A DNA stretch of 64,000 nucleotides from Leptolyngbyaceae cyanobacterium clean351 (GTDB taxonomy: Bacteria > Cyanobacteriota > Cyanobacteriia > DAIDHW01), in contig DAIDHW010000002.1 in the NCBI GenBank assembly GCA_027451865.1, positions 162,902-226,901 on the forward strand, read 5' to 3'. Within the stretch, counting starts at the first letter, position 1. The number at the start of each line of letters is the position of its first letter. Under the pieces are notes generated by a model. It worked only from the letters and a program-made list of their open reading frames with translations, ran no database searches and had not been told where the DNA came from. The translations under genes were made by a program, and so were the position numbers. Positions 8,273-17,783 of the stretch are shown piece after piece.

Positions 8273-8629
8273 ATGTCTACTCTCATTGATCCTGAACTGC
8301 ACCTCCAAGCTCCTTTTCAAGTCCCCCTGCCCCAGGTGCGGGGGGGAGCCCTACTCCTCGTCCGGCCTGCCCCCCATGGGAGTGCCACCTATCTGGCTTG
8401 GCTTGCCATGGTAGTCGGGCTAGGCTTTCTCGGCTGGCCCTTTGTGACCGTAATTCTGACGGTGTTGCGGGAGGTGAACTCTGTGCCCCTGCTAGCCCCC
8501 GCCTTCACTCTTGTGGGGTTTTCAGTCAGTCTGTGGTTCAGTTGCCGCCACCTCCTGTGGGCTGAGGAACGGCAAGCCCTAGGCCAACGGCTGCGGAATT
8601 TTTGGCGGCGGGTCAGTTTGATTGAGTAG
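8273..8629 (+). CDS. Conserved-looking small membrane protein, unknown function
   Basis: 118 residues. A soluble N-terminus of about 40 residues is followed by two hydrophobic segments (about 42-64 and 70-88) and a short basic tail (RQRLRNFWRRVS). Codon use resembles the neighbours, and the frame is bounded by a clear ATG preceded by AGAAGG. No motif is recognised. It lies between the small transporter and the peroxiredoxin on the same strand. A short G5/C5 hairpin follows the stop, before the peroxiredoxin start. Confidence 0.5.
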   Translation: MSTLIDPELHLQAPFQVPLPQVRGGALLLVRPAPHGSATYLAWLAMVVGLGFLGWPFVTVILTVLREVNSVPLLAPAFTLVGFSVSLWFSCRHLLWAEERQALGQRLRNFWRRVSLIE

Positions 8630-8680
8630 GGGGGCCATACACCCCCTCGGGTCTTAGTTTAACTTCCAGGGAACCTCCTT

Positions 8681-9307
8681 ATGCCTAACCACTTCGACAG
8701 CTTGCGGGTTGGTCAACCTGCCCCAGAATTTGTGGCCACCGCGGTAATTAATCAAGAGTTTAAAAGAATCAGACTCCTAGATTACCGCGGCCGGTATGTA
8801 GTGCTTTTTTTCTATCCCCTGGATTTTACCTTTGTATGCCCAACGGAAATTACGGCTTTTAGTGACCGCTATCAAGAGTTTAAGGTCCTCAACACTGAAG
8901 TCTTAGCTATGTCTGTAGACAGTGAGTTCTCCCACCTAGCCTGGGTGCTGACAGAACGCACGGCGGGGGGGATTGGCGAAATTGCCTACCCCTTGGTGTC
9001 GGACCTCAAAAAAGAAATCAGCCTCGCCTACAATGTTCTAGACCCGGAATCGGGGGTAGCCCTGCGGGGGCTGTTTATCATTGACAGGGAAGGCATTCTC
9101 CAGCACAGCACCATTAACAATCTTTCCTTCGGCCGTAGTGTTGACGAAACTCTCCGAGTCCTCAAGGCCATTCAGCACGTCCAAACCCATCCCGATGAAG
9201 TGTGTCCCGTAGACTGGCATCCAGGTGACCCAACTATGAACCCTGACCCAGTCAAGTCTAAGATTTACTTTGCTCCCCCGGTGAGCACAGCTGTACCAAG
9301 TCCATAA
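8681..9307 (+). CDS. Typical 2-Cys peroxiredoxin
   Basis: 208 residues of the AhpC/TSA family. It reduces hydrogen peroxide and alkyl hydroperoxides using thioredoxin-type donors, an important protection in photosynthetic cells. The peroxidatic Cys is C53 in DFTFVCPTE, and the resolving Cys is C176 in EVCPVDW, as expected for typical 2-Cys enzymes related to plastid 2-Cys Prx. The [13 protein letters not shown] region carries the GG(L/I)G element linked to sensitivity to over-oxidation. The 3' end overlaps the convergent holB gene by 50 bases. That tail is poorly conserved and may be an extension specific to this organism. Confidence 0.95.
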   Translation: MPNHFDSLRVGQPAPEFVATAVINQEFKRIRLLDYRGRYVVLFFYPLDFTFVCPTEITAFSDRYQEFKVLNTEVLAMSVDSEFSHLAWVLTERTAGGIGEIAYPLVSDLKKEISLAYNVLDPESGVALRGLFIIDREGILQHSTINNLSFGRSVDETLRVLKAIQHVQTHPDEVCPVDWHPGDPTMNPDPVKSKIYFAPPVSTAVPSP

Positions 9308-10145
9308 GGGTTACTTCCCACACTAGCCGGGGTTGGGCCAAGGCCTCGAGGGCCCGTCGGCCCTCCTCCAACCGGCGTAAAACCGGCAAAGCCTCGGGGA
9401 GGGCGGTCCGCCAGCGGTACTGTAGGTAACTTAGTAGCCACAGTTGGCCATCCGCGTCCACCTCAGCAGTAATTTGGCGGGCTAACTTTAGGGCGGCCCG
9501 CATGGTGGTTAACCCCTCAAACCCAGTCATCACCGCTCCGGGGATTGCCTGGAGATTTTGGTAGTGCCGTAGGGCGGCTCCAGCACTACCCTCTGCCAGG
9601 GCCATGACCAGCTGGTTTTCCAGGACCTGAGGGTGGCCAGTCTGGATAATTACTTGAGCCAAGGTCTGGGGGTCCAAGCTCCGAAAAGGAATGCGCTGGC
9701 AACGGGAGACCAGGGTAGGCAGGAGGACCTCGGGACCGGGGGCAATCAAAATCAAAGTTGTCTGGCCTGGTTCTTCCAGGGTCTTAAGCAGCCCATTGGC
9801 TGCCTCTTCGCCCATTGATTCAGCCTGGTCCACAATTACCCCCAAGCCCGGATTATCCTGTACAGTCCTGCGTAGTTGGCGGATCTGGTCTAGGCGGATT
9901 TGGGGACGGGCTGGGCGCTTTGCCCCTTGGGCTTGGGGGTAGTTAGGTTCTACTCGGTAGGGCTGGCTATTCTGGATGCACTGGGCGAGAAACCAACTAG
10001 CAGTCAAACTGCGGCCAACACCAGTTGGGCCTGTAAATAGGTAAGCGGGAGCAACGCGGCCCCGATCCAAGGCTCGTCTCAACAAGCCTAGGGCCGTAGC
10101 CTGACCTAGGGGCTCTGTTAACACTCCCCCGCCAGACGCCAGCAC
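9258..10145 (-). CDS. holB: DNA polymerase III delta' subunit (clamp-loader subunit)
   Basis: 295 residues. It is a component of the clamp loader that places the beta sliding clamp on DNA. The N-terminal AAA+-like part has [14 protein letters not shown] (P-loop-like) and later [24 protein letters not shown] (split), which is the Walker-B/sensor region of DnaX/HolB proteins, then [13 protein letters not shown] with the SRC motif. The Cys-rich zinc module typical of many delta'/tau proteins is absent between the P-loop and Walker B, leaving a short linker. The start may be GTG 10145 or GTG 10124; both overlap the 3' end of ackA. The 3' end overlaps the peroxiredoxin gene. Confidence 0.85.
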   Translation of the reverse strand: MLASGGGVLTEPLGQATALGLLRRALDRGRVAPAYLFTGPTGVGRSLTASWFLAQCIQNSQPYRVEPNYPQAQGAKRPARPQIRLDQIRQLRRTVQDNPGLGVIVDQAESMGEEAANGLLKTLEEPGQTTLILIAPGPEVLLPTLVSRCQRIPFRSLDPQTLAQVIIQTGHPQVLENQLVMALAEGSAGAALRHYQNLQAIPGAVMTGFEGLTTMRAALKLARQITAEVDADGQLWLLSYLQYRWRTALPEALPVLRRLEEGRRALEALAQPRLVWEVTLMDLVQLCSPGEQSKS

Positions 10146-11332
10146 TCCTGGGCTATGGCCCAGTCCTCCTCGGTTTTGATCACCAGAACCCGGACTCGCG
10201 AGCTTGGGTCGGCTACATCCTGGTCGGTCTGGGCCTGGTCGTTGGCAGCATCATCCAAGCGCAACCCCAGACATTCCCAGGGCTGACAGCACTGCTGGCG
10301 CACCCAAGGGGAGTGCTCTCCTACTCCGGCAGTAAAAACCAGGACATCCAATCCCCCCAAAGAGCCCACCATGGCCCCAATTCCCGCCCGAATTCTGTGC
10401 ACGTACGCCTGTAGGGCCAGGTGAGCACGCTCGTGTCCAGCCTCCCGCGCCGCTAGCAACCGCCGCAGGTCCGCTGATATTCCCGATACCCCCAACAACC
10501 CAGATTCCTGGCTGAGAACCCGCTCCAGAGTGGCTGCATCCAGGGTGCCAGTGCGCAGGAGATACAGGAGGATACCTGGATCGACGCTGCCGGAGCGAGT
10601 TCCCATCATCAGCCCTTCTAGGGGAGTAAAACCCATAGTGGTGTCGACGCTGCGGCCCTGGGCAACGGCACTAAGGGAGCAACCATTACCCAAATGACAG
10701 ATCACCAGGCGCAGGGAGGCTAGGTCTTGACCGAGGAGCTGGGCTGCCCGCTGAGCACAGTACTGGTGACTGATGCCGTGGAAGCCGTAACGGCGAATCC
10801 CTTGCTCCCACCACTGGTAAGGACCGGGATACAGAGCCGCGGTCTGGGGTAGATGGGCATGGAAGGCCGTATCAAAAACGGCTACCTGGGGCCGGGCGCC
10901 AAAACAGGTGGTCACCGCCTCGATACCCTCAACAATAGCCGGATGGTGGAGGGGAGCAAAGGCTGTCAAGTCTCGGATCCGATCAAGCACCGGGCCATCG
11001 ATGGGCACACTCTGGGAAAAGTAGGGTCCCCCGTGCACAACCCGATGCCCTACAACGGCGATCTCCTCGGGGGTACTGAGGACCTGGGTAGGACCGCTGG
11101 TGAGGGCCGCTAGGAGTCGACCCACCACTGCTGCCCGGGAGAGGTGCTCACACACCTCCTGTAGGCGTTCCCCTCGGCTAGTGGACACTAGGAGCTCCGC
11201 CGCCCCGGCCTGATGGGTCCAGTCCACCTGGCCAGACCATAGGGGGGGACTGCTGGTAAGCGGGGGGGTCATCCAATCGTAGAGGGCAGCCTTCTGGCTA
11301 CTAGAGCCGGCGTTAAGAACCAGGATCTTCAT
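10118..11332 (-). CDS. ackA: Acetate kinase
   Basis: 404 residues, the usual length. It interconverts acetate plus ATP with acetyl phosphate plus ADP. The ASKHA-fold signatures are clear: LVLNAGSSSQK at the N-terminus, HRVVHGG, GFHGISHQY, ICHLGNGCS (phosphate 2), DTTMGFTPLEGLMMGTRSG with the following D-P-G, and LVFTAGVGEHSP near the C-terminus. No phosphotransacetylase gene is adjacent. The start ATG at 11332 overlaps the 3' end of the ftn2 C-terminal frame by 20 bases, and the stop overlaps the start region of holB. These three genes form a compact minus-strand run. Confidence 0.95.
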   Translation of the reverse strand: MKILVLNAGSSSQKAALYDWMTPPLTSSPPLWSGQVDWTHQAGAAELLVSTSRGERLQEVCEHLSRAAVVGRLLAALTSGPTQVLSTPEEIAVVGHRVVHGGPYFSQSVPIDGPVLDRIRDLTAFAPLHHPAIVEGIEAVTTCFGARPQVAVFDTAFHAHLPQTAALYPGPYQWWEQGIRRYGFHGISHQYCAQRAAQLLGQDLASLRLVICHLGNGCSLSAVAQGRSVDTTMGFTPLEGLMMGTRSGSVDPGILLYLLRTGTLDAATLERVLSQESGLLGVSGISADLRRLLAAREAGHERAHLALQAYVHRIRAGIGAMVGSLGGLDVLVFTAGVGEHSPWVRQQCCQPWECLGLRLDDAANDQAQTDQDVADPSSRVRVLVIKTEEDWAIAQECWRLAGEC

Positions 11333-11687
11333 GGAGAATATTCATGTTTTGAATTCGCCACTGACACCCAGTCAGGGCCAGAGTATAGCGCACCCACAGG
11401 CTTTGATCATAGGTATGGAGGGGTTGGACCTGGCCAAGCTGGTAGAGCTGACCAGTTTCTTGGATCTTGGCTTCTACTTGGGGGTGGGGGGAACGCAACT
11501 GGTTGAAATGGAGGTAATTGGCATCTAGGTGGTGTTGATACTCCCAATACCATTCCTGCTCTTGAGCTTGCTGGGCTTGGGCCTGCCACTGAGGGAGGGC
11601 AGGAGGGATTAAGATGCTCGATAATTGCTGCCAACGGTGACCCGGACCAAAGACAGCACCCTTGACGGCTAGCCAGGTGGTAATCAC
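11313..11687 (-). CDS. ftn2: Ftn2/ARC6 C-terminal IMS domain, out of frame with the rest of the gene
   Basis: 124 residues readable from GTG 11687. The sequence matches the C-terminal domain of cyanobacterial Ftn2 (ZipN) and plant ARC6, also called the IMS domain or DUF4101. Key phrases are ITTWLAVKGAVFGPGH, EWYWEYQHHLDANYL, and WVRYTLALTGCQWRIQNMNIL. This domain lies on the far side of the membrane from the J-like domain and contacts PDV/Cdv3-type partners in homologues. It is one base out of frame with the long upstream frame carrying the N-terminal part. Joining them needs removal of one G in a GGG run (11687-11689 on the plus strand). It may be a sequencing error, a real frameshift, or an internal GTG start. 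Confidence 0.8.
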   Translation of the reverse strand: MITTWLAVKGAVFGPGHRWQQLSSILIPPALPQWQAQAQQAQEQEWYWEYQHHLDANYLHFNQLRSPHPQVEAKIQETGQLYQLGQVQPLHTYDQSLWVRYTLALTGCQWRIQNMNILHEDPGS

Positions 11688-13161
11688 CCTGCACGCTGCG
11701 CGCTATTCCCGGGGTCAAGGGGGGTGTGGGGAGGGGCAAGGGGGGTGTAGTCAGCCGCAGAAACAGCCGCTCACTTTTAGCTGCCGGTGGGGGAGTGGGG
11801 TGGAGCTGGTTGTAAACCCGCATCAACAGCACTCCCCCAACTATGGCCATCAGGAAACCAGTTAGTATCAGTCGCCACCGCCGGGAGGGGTGCGGTCGCC
11901 GCCGCTTTCGACGGCGGGGGACAACCGCTGCGGGAGCAGCCGGGAGGGGATCGGCAGGGGGCTGGGGGGCCGGGCTACTAGAGGTTGGCAGTGCCTCGAT
12001 GTATTCCTGGACTCGCCGGTCAGCAAAGTAAGGGTTTAAGGAAGCCGGATGAGCTTGAAGGTCTCGAAAGTAGGGTAGGACTTCGGTTTGTAGCCAGGCT
12101 TGGGTATAGGCACACAGACCCGGGATGAGGTCCCCTGAATCCTCAGAGTGCTGATGGATAAACTTGATCGCCTCCTCTTCCTGGCACAGGGCAAGGTGGT
12201 CACCGGCCGCTTCTAGTTGCCCCAACAATAGGTAACAGATGGCAGTTTCTAGTTGCACATCCTGACGGGGTTGGAGATAGGTGAGAAATTCCTGGGCTTG
12301 GAGAATCAACTCTGGTTGATGACGAGCAAATCCCTGGCCTACCAGGGTGTAGACTGCCAGGTAAGCTCCTGCGGCCGAAGGCCTTTGGACTTCAGTGACA
12401 AATAAGCGCTGTTGTTCATCGCAGGTGAGGTAGGCGCGCAGCTGCTGGATAAAGTGTAAAAAATCCTCCCGGCCTAGACCAGAGCGGTCATTACCTAAGC
12501 CATCAATGCCGCCCCGTTCCTTGAGCATTTTGGCTAGCAATTCCAATCCCTGGCTGCGTTCGGCTTCTGCCGTTAGGGGCAAAGCTAGTAGCTCGAGAAT
12601 CTGGTAGGGCTGCAGCTTAGCCAGGTCGGCGCGAATTTCCTGTTGGACCTGTAAAAATGCTCCCTGACTAGTGAGCACCGTCAACCCAGTCTCCAAGTGG
12701 GCAGCAGCATCTTGGTAATGCTGCTGCTGCCACTGCTCCCGGCCCAATTCTAGGCAGGCCAAAGCGACCATCAGGACCATATCGAGCATGGCTAGGGCGG
12801 AGAGCGTCTGAGGATAGGAGCGGCTCAACTCTACAACCAGTTCGTATTCTCCCAGCTCAAGTAGCACCAGCAATGCCCCAAGAAACTCAGGATCTTCGAT
12901 CTCAATTACCGCCTCTAGGGCTGCATCAGCCGATTCCCCCGGGCGACCGAAGAAGTTAGCATCGTAGACCTGGCGCTGCTGGGGGTCAGACAAGACCGCA
13001 AAGGCCCGGTCTAACAAAGCCCTGCGAGCACTGAGCGCCTGCTCAGAGTAGTCGCGGCGCGGTAGCTGGGCAGCCCGGTCACGGTAGGCCTGCTTTAGTT
13101 GCTCCTGATTGGCTTGGACTGCTAGGCCGAGAATGCGGTAGTAGTCTAGGGGGATTTGCAC
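11407..13161 (-). pseudogene. ftn2: Ftn2/ZipN (ARC6 homologue) J-domain and TM part, apparent frameshift near 11688
   Basis: Ftn2 is an essential cyanobacterial division protein that tethers FtsZ to the membrane. The N-terminus (residues 1-68, LDYYRILGL ... QRQVYDANFF) is the J-like domain. It is followed by a long helical region, then a basic stretch RRRKRRR, one membrane helix (about 430-450) and a Pro-rich linker ending TPGIARSVQ. From about residue 490 the frame becomes low-complexity Pro/Ser sequence unlike the family and stops at 11407. The true continuation, VITTWLAVKG, is in another frame and ends at 11313. The intact gene would span 11313-13161 (about 615 codons). I mark it pseudogene only because of the visible frame break. 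For an essential gene, an assembly or sequencing error is the first explanation. Confidence 0.75.
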
Positions 13162-13669
13162 CGTTTGAGAGAGCTAGTTTAACTGGAATAGGCCATTAAA
13201 CAAGGTGCCGCCATACTGACCGCCGCGAGGAGGACCTTAGGTGGGAAAATCGATTTACCTCCTTCCCGGGCATCGCCTAGGGATCCAGCCTGAGAGTAGG
13301 CAGGTTTCCATCGGGTTCTGAAACGCTCTCATCACCATCTTTGATTGCCGCGGTTTTGTGCCTGAGATGTGAAATGACTGATTTGGGCAGACAGTTGGTC
13401 AGGGTTACTTAGCAACGCCTGGCACTAATTTCCGTGCAGATATCCTGTTTTCTCACTCTTTAACATCGAAGTTCATCCCCGGACCAGTCGGATCCCCGAC
13501 CGCTAACACCCGGCCAATGGTAACATGGTTCGGGTGAAAGGTCTACAGCTGCCCGCCCGGTGAACAGCCGGTAAGGGGCACGCCCGGACAACAACGAGTA
13601 CCCCCCTAGCTGGGATAATATTAAAGCCTAACTAAAAACACGCAATTTATCCAGGAGTCTTCCTGCCCC
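13162..13669. other. 508-base divergent intergenic region between ftn2 and pdhA
   Basis: No plausible protein-coding frame was found. It should hold divergent promoters for ftn2 and pdhA. A GATAAT box at 13614-13619 is a candidate -10 for pdhA, giving a leader of about 45 bases with AGGAG at 13651-13656. The stretch 13490-13600 is GC-rich with several short complementary segments (an imperfect ACCCG...CGGGT hairpin around 13507-13535, then repeated CCCGG and CCGG blocks), so a structured RNA is possible. I could not match it to SRP RNA, RNase P RNA, tmRNA or a known riboswitch. Confidence 0.45.
13614..13619 (+). promoter_or_regulatory. Putative -10 box for pdhA
   Basis: GATAAT lies in the context TGGGATAATATT, about 50 bases before the pdhA ATG. 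No clear -35 was found at the usual spacing. A Shine-Dalgarno-like AGGAG follows at about 13652. Confidence 0.35.
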
Positions 13670-14698
13670 ATGGTCCAAGAACGCACGCTGCCAGAGTATC
13701 ACTCTGCTGCCACTAGCCTAACCCGAGCCGATGGGCTGCGTCTCTACGAAGATATGGTCCTCGGCCGAGAGTTTGAAGATAAATGCGCGGAGATGTACTA
13801 TCGGGGTCGGATGTTTGGCTTTGTGCACTTGTACAACGGTCAGGAAGCCGTAGCCTCAGGGGTGATCAAGGCTCTGGAGCCTACAGACTACGTCTGCAGT
13901 ACTTACCGTGACCACGTCCACGCCCTCAGTGCTGGGGTGCCGGCCCGGGAAGTGATGGCGGAGCTATTCGGTAAGGTCACAGGTTGCAGTAAAGGCCGGG
14001 GTGGTTCTATGCACCTGTTTTCGGCTCAACATCACTTGCTAGGAGGCTTCGCCTTCGTAGCGGAGGGGATTCCGGTGGCCCTAGGAGCTGCCTTTCAAGC
14101 TCGCTACCGCCAGGAGGCGATGGGTGAGAGTGGCCCAATGCAGGTGACCGCCTGCTTCTTTGGGGATGGGGCCTGCAACAACGGCCAGTTTTTTGAATGC
14201 CTTAACATGGCTTCCTTATGGCGGCTGCCGATTATTTTTGTCGTTGAGAATAACAAGTGGGCGATCGGCATGGCCCACGAGCGAGCCACTTCCCAGCCGG
14301 AAATCTATCAAAAGGCAGCCGCCTTCGGCATGCCGGGAGTAGAGGTAGACGGGATGAATGTGGTGGCTGTCTGGGATGTTGCTCAAACTGCCCTCCAGCG
14401 AGCTCGGGCGGGGGAGGGTCCGACCTTAATTGAAGCTCTCACCTACCGCTTCCGGGGTCACTCCCTAGCGGACCCTGATGAGCTGCGCTCCAAGGAAGAA
14501 AAAGAGTACTGGTTACCCCAGGACCCAATCAAGCAGTTTGCTGCCTATCTACTCACCCACAACCTAGCTCAAGAGGCTGAATTGGCAGCCATTCACCAGG
14601 AGATTCGGGCGCGGGTGGAAGACGCGGTTGCCTTTGCAGAGGAAAGCCCAGAACCAGACCCACGAGACTTGCGGCGCTATATCTATGCCGAAGACTAG
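13670..14698 (+). CDS. pdhA: Pyruvate dehydrogenase E1 component alpha subunit
   Basis: 342 residues. With the beta subunit it forms E1, the thiamine-diphosphate-dependent decarboxylase that feeds acetyl groups into the pyruvate dehydrogenase complex. The thiamine-diphosphate motif is [19 protein letters not shown] (Gly-Asp-Gly to Asn), and other family segments are [33 protein letters not shown] and [12 protein letters not shown]. The phosphorylation loop of mitochondrial enzymes is replaced by the shorter bacterial/plastid form [15 protein letters not shown]. The start at ATG 13670 gives MVQERTLP, as in other cyanobacterial PdhA proteins. PdhB is not adjacent. A deacetylase gene follows 9 bases later. 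Confidence 0.97.
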   Translation: MVQERTLPEYHSAATSLTRADGLRLYEDMVLGREFEDKCAEMYYRGRMFGFVHLYNGQEAVASGVIKALEPTDYVCSTYRDHVHALSAGVPAREVMAELFGKVTGCSKGRGGSMHLFSAQHHLLGGFAFVAEGIPVALGAAFQARYRQEAMGESGPMQVTACFFGDGACNNGQFFECLNMASLWRLPIIFVVENNKWAIGMAHERATSQPEIYQKAAAFGMPGVEVDGMNVVAVWDVAQTALQRARAGEGPTLIEALTYRFRGHSLADPDELRSKEEKEYWLPQDPIKQFAAYLLTHNLAQEAELAAIHQEIRARVEDAVAFAEESPEPDPRDLRRYIYAED

Positions 14699-14707
14699 GA
14701 TGCCCCT

Positions 14708-15499
14708 ATGCCTGGTGGTCCCAACCTGATTCTGTTGAGCTTTGATGTGGAGGAATTTGATCTGCCTCTAGAGTACGGCATCAGTATTCCCTTCGAGGAG
14801 CAGATTGCCACCACCTGGGAAGGTTTGGGGTTGATTTTGGAATTGCTTGAACAGCTGCAACTACGCTCCACTCTGTTTGTGACCGCTAACTATGCCCTGC
14901 ACGCCCCCGATCAAATTCGCGCAGCTGCTACCCGGCACGAAATCGCCTCCCATGGGTTCTACCACTGCCGATTTCAGGTAGCGGACCTGGTCACCTCCAA
15001 GCAGACCCTAGAGGGGATTACTCACGCCCCAGTCCAGGGATTCCGCATGGCGCGACTGCAGAGTGTAGAGCATGCAGACCTACTAAGTGCAGGCTACAGC
15101 TATAACTCTTCCCTCAACCCCACCTACATCCCTGGCCGCTACAATCATCTCACCAAACCGCGTCAGCCCCACTACCAAGGCCCCCTGCTCCAGGTGCCCG
15201 TATCCGTCACCCCCCTGGTGCGCTTTCCCCTATTTTGGTTGAGCTTCAAAAACTTTCCCTTAGGACTAATCAAAGGGGCTACCCAATTTACCCTTGCCTG
15301 GGACCACTGGTTGAGTCTTTACTATCACCCATGGGAATTTGCAGACTTAAGCGCGTTTCCTGTGCCTAATTACCTCAGGTATCCCTGTGGTCCCCTACTG
15401 GTGGCCAAACTCCGGCGTTATCTAATCTGGCTGAAGCAGCGGGGGGAATTCATCTCCTACGGCGACTACTACTCTCTGGCACAACTGGAGCAAACCTAG
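14708..15499 (+). CDS. Polysaccharide deacetylase (NodB-like, DUF3473-type)
   Basis: 263 residues. The NodB-fold motifs are present: SFDVEEFDL at the N-terminus (motif 1, with the acidic catalytic pair), RSTLFVTANYA, and EIASHGFYH (motif 2, providing the two metal-binding His). The later GFRMARLQ region corresponds to motif 3, and FYxHPWEF-like YYHPWEF is near the C-terminus. This pattern resembles the deacetylases of exopolysaccharide clusters that remove N-acetyl groups from surface glycans. No signal peptide is visible, so it probably acts in the cytoplasm or is exported without a classical signal. Its stop TAG shares its G with the GTG of the next gene. Confidence 0.85.
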   Translation: MPGGPNLILLSFDVEEFDLPLEYGISIPFEEQIATTWEGLGLILELLEQLQLRSTLFVTANYALHAPDQIRAAATRHEIASHGFYHCRFQVADLVTSKQTLEGITHAPVQGFRMARLQSVEHADLLSAGYSYNSSLNPTYIPGRYNHLTKPRQPHYQGPLLQVPVSVTPLVRFPLFWLSFKNFPLGLIKGATQFTLAWDHWLSLYYHPWEFADLSAFPVPNYLRYPCGPLLVAKLRRYLIWLKQRGEFISYGDYYSLAQLEQT

Positions 15500-15978
15500 T
15501 GAATAAGTTCCCCCAGATTCTCTGCTTGAGCGCCATCCTCGGACTGGGGGGAGTCAGTCCTATGCCGAGGACAGCGCAACCGGTCCTAGCTCAAGGGCTA
15601 GTTGATATTTCTTCCACCCAGGCCGCCGAGCAGGTTTACCAGATGTTGCCTTACCTACCCAAGGACAATACCTACGTCAGCCGACAAACCGGACAGGTAG
15701 ACCCTAACAACACCCTCATCAGTCGCCTGATTCGCTACCATATCGCCGTCAAGGGCCGATCTCCCCTCAGTCGCTTCGACTGGCTGTTGACCTTAGCTGA
15801 CTACCTAGGAGCAAATGAGCCCTTTGAGATCTATCAGTACCCCAGTGGTCATGCCCTCACCCAAAATCCAGCCTTAGCGGACCAGGCCGCCATCCAGAAA
15901 CTGGACCTAGCCCAACGTCATGCCCTGGTTCGAGCCCTGCTAGAGGTTTTTGAACGGGCTGCCCGACTCGGCGGCTAA
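15499..15978 (+). CDS. Secreted cyanobacterial protein of unknown function
   Basis: 159 residues from GTG 15499. The G of this GTG is the last base of the deacetylase stop, so translation is likely coupled. Residues 1-32 form a signal peptide ending about AQPVLA. The mature part contains YVSRQTGQVDPNNTLISRLIRYHIAVKGRSP (about 55-85, split here as one region) and LTLADYLGANEP. These are phrases I associate with a conserved, uncharacterised cyanobacterial family. No catalytic motif is visible. It probably acts in the periplasm or lumen. Confidence 0.65.
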   Translation: MNKFPQILCLSAILGLGGVSPMPRTAQPVLAQGLVDISSTQAAEQVYQMLPYLPKDNTYVSRQTGQVDPNNTLISRLIRYHIAVKGRSPLSRFDWLLTLADYLGANEPFEIYQYPSGHALTQNPALADQAAIQKLDLAQRHALVRALLEVFERAARLGG

Positions 15979-16103
15979 ACCAGACTACCAGAGTTCCCAG
16001 GACAGGCAAACTCTCCCCCGCCCCTCCAGCTCAGTCAACTAGAAGCCAGCTTTGCTGCCCACCTCGGATCCGGGTAGACCAACTCACTCACCAGCTGTCA
16101 CTC

Positions 16104-17783
16104 ATGCCCCCTTATTCCAGGGTCAAGAAAGTCGTTCGGGTCGGGTCTGTTGCCTGGTTACTCATCCTTTGGCTCTCCGTTGCCTCCCAGGCCAGCTCCC
16201 CCCCGCCCCCTGCTCCCGTCACCCTTGGTGACGATACTCTCTTCAATATCCAAGCGGGGGTTGCTTCCTTTTCTCCGCAGTTCCGGGCGCAGGTTATCTC
16301 CCAGCGGATCAATAGCCTGGCTAACAATTACGACCTCAACCTCAATACTCTGAAGGTCGTCGACCACCAGGACTACTCCACTACCGATATCCAAGCTGGT
16401 GATCAAGTACTGATGACAATTGCCGGGGTTGATGCGGCGGCGGCCGGAGTGCCCAGAGACCAGCTGGCTCGTCAATACCTCCGGATTATCCGCCAGGCAG
16501 TCAGCGAGTTCCGGGCAGCCCACAGCCTTCCAAATATTTTGCGCGGACTCCTGTTGACTCTACTCTTGACGGCTATCCTGATCGCCAGTCAGGTTACGAT
16601 TACCAGATCTGTTCCTTTAGTCTACAGCCAGTTACACCGCTGGCAAGACACCCGCATCCCCGCCTTGAGAATTTTGGGAGTTAGAATTCTCTCGGCCAGG
16701 CGGGTCGTAGACCTGATTTGTGAGGTGATTAAACTCCTTCAGCTTGCCCTGAGCTTGGGACTTATCTACCTCTACGCCAACCTGGTTTTAAGCTTATTTC
16801 CCTGGACAGAAGGTCTCTCCCGGACCTTATTCAACTACGTTTTGACAGCCATTGACACTCTGGGGTCAGGCGTTATTTCCTACCTCCCTAACCTGTTTTA
16901 TTTAGCCCTAATTTCCTTTGCCACTTCTTACCTATTGAAAATATTCCGGTTTATATTTACGGAGATTAGACACGGCCACACCTCCTTCTCTTGGTTTGAC
17001 CCTGACTGGGCCCAACCAACTTATAAGTTAGTCCAGTTCGTAGTTTTGGCTCTGGCATTAACGGTGGCTTTCCCCTACCTACCCGGTGCCGGCACGCCCG
17101 CCTTTCAGGGGGTCTCAGTATTTCTGGGGGTGCTATTATCCCTTGGCTCCTCCTCGGCCATTGCCAACGTGGTGGCAGGAGTAATTCTGACCTATACTCG
17201 AGGCTTTAAGGTGGGGGACCGGGTGCAAATCACTGACACTACTGGGGATGTCACCGAAAAAACTCTCTTTGTCACCCGTCTTCGCACCATCAAAAACGTG
17301 GTGATCACTATCCCCAACTCGGCTGTGTTGAGCAGCCACATCATCAACTACAGCGCCGCCGCCAACAATCCCACTGCCCCACCCCTGATCCTGCACACCA
17401 CCATCACCCTGGGCTATGACATCCCTTGGCGGCAGGTACATAAGGCTTTGATTGAGGCAGCCTTAGCCACCCCCGAGGTTCTAGAGCAACCCCCACCCTT
17501 CGTTTTACAAACGAGTCTGGATGACTTCTACGTCAGCTACCAGCTCAACGCCTATACTCATCGCCCAACCAGAATGGCCCAAATCTATTCCGACCTTCAT
17601 CAAAATATCCAAGACAAATGTAACGAAGCTCAGATTGAGATCCTCTCCCCCCACTACCGGTCAGTGCGGGATGGCAACGAAACGTCAATCCCCGCCGACT
17701 ACCTGCCTAAGGACTACCAAGCCCCCCCATTTCGGGTTGTCACCCGGCCCTATCCCCAGGAACCGAAAGCCAGCGGACCCTAA
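16104..17783 (+). CDS. MscS-family mechanosensitive channel with extended N-terminal domain
   Basis: 559 residues. A signal-like first segment (about 8-30) precedes a periplasmic domain of about 110 residues. Several membrane helices follow, then the MscS pore helix and beta domain: [32 protein letters not shown] (about 350-380), followed by the [23 protein letters not shown] signature region. The channel releases osmolytes under membrane tension or, in larger homologues, performs related transport. The N-terminal domain resembles the large cyanobacterial/plant MSL-type proteins rather than minimal MscS. The stop codon overlaps that of the convergent hisIE gene (CTAA at 17780-17783 read in both directions). 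Confidence 0.88.
   Translation: MPPYSRVKKVVRVGSVAWLLILWLSVASQASSPPPPAPVTLGDDTLFNIQAGVASFSPQFRAQVISQRINSLANNYDLNLNTLKVVDHQDYSTTDIQAGDQVLMTIAGVDAAAAGVPRDQLARQYLRIIRQAVSEFRAAHSLPNILRGLLLTLLLTAILIASQVTITRSVPLVYSQLHRWQDTRIPALRILGVRILSARRVVDLICEVIKLLQLALSLGLIYLYANLVLSLFPWTEGLSRTLFNYVLTAIDTLGSGVISYLPNLFYLALISFATSYLLKIFRFIFTEIRHGHTSFSWFDPDWAQPTYKLVQFVVLALALTVAFPYLPGAGTPAFQGVSVFLGVLLSLGSSSAIANVVAGVILTYTRGFKVGDRVQITDTTGDVTEKTLFVTRLRTIKNVVITIPNSAVLSSHIINYSAAANNPTAPPLILHTTITLGYDIPWRQVHKALIEAALATPEVLEQPPPFVLQTSLDDFYVSYQLNAYTHRPTRMAQIYSDLHQNIQDKCNEAQIEILSPHYRSVRDGNETSIPADYLPKDYQAPPFRVVTRPYPQEPKASGP

Noticed and set aside
8630..8660. Terminator formed by GGGGG and CCCCC before the peroxiredoxin gene
   Set aside because: Stem of only five or six pairs with no T-tract; too weak to call.
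13535..13600. Sequence resembling a cobalamin riboswitch core (GGTGAAA ... GCTGCCCGC ... GGTGA)
   Set aside because: The flanking conserved pieces of the B12 element are missing, it lies upstream of the likely promoter, and the downstream gene pdhA is not a usual target.
13490..13605. SRP RNA, RNase P RNA or tmRNA gene
   Set aside because: None of the diagnostic conserved segments of these RNAs could be found.
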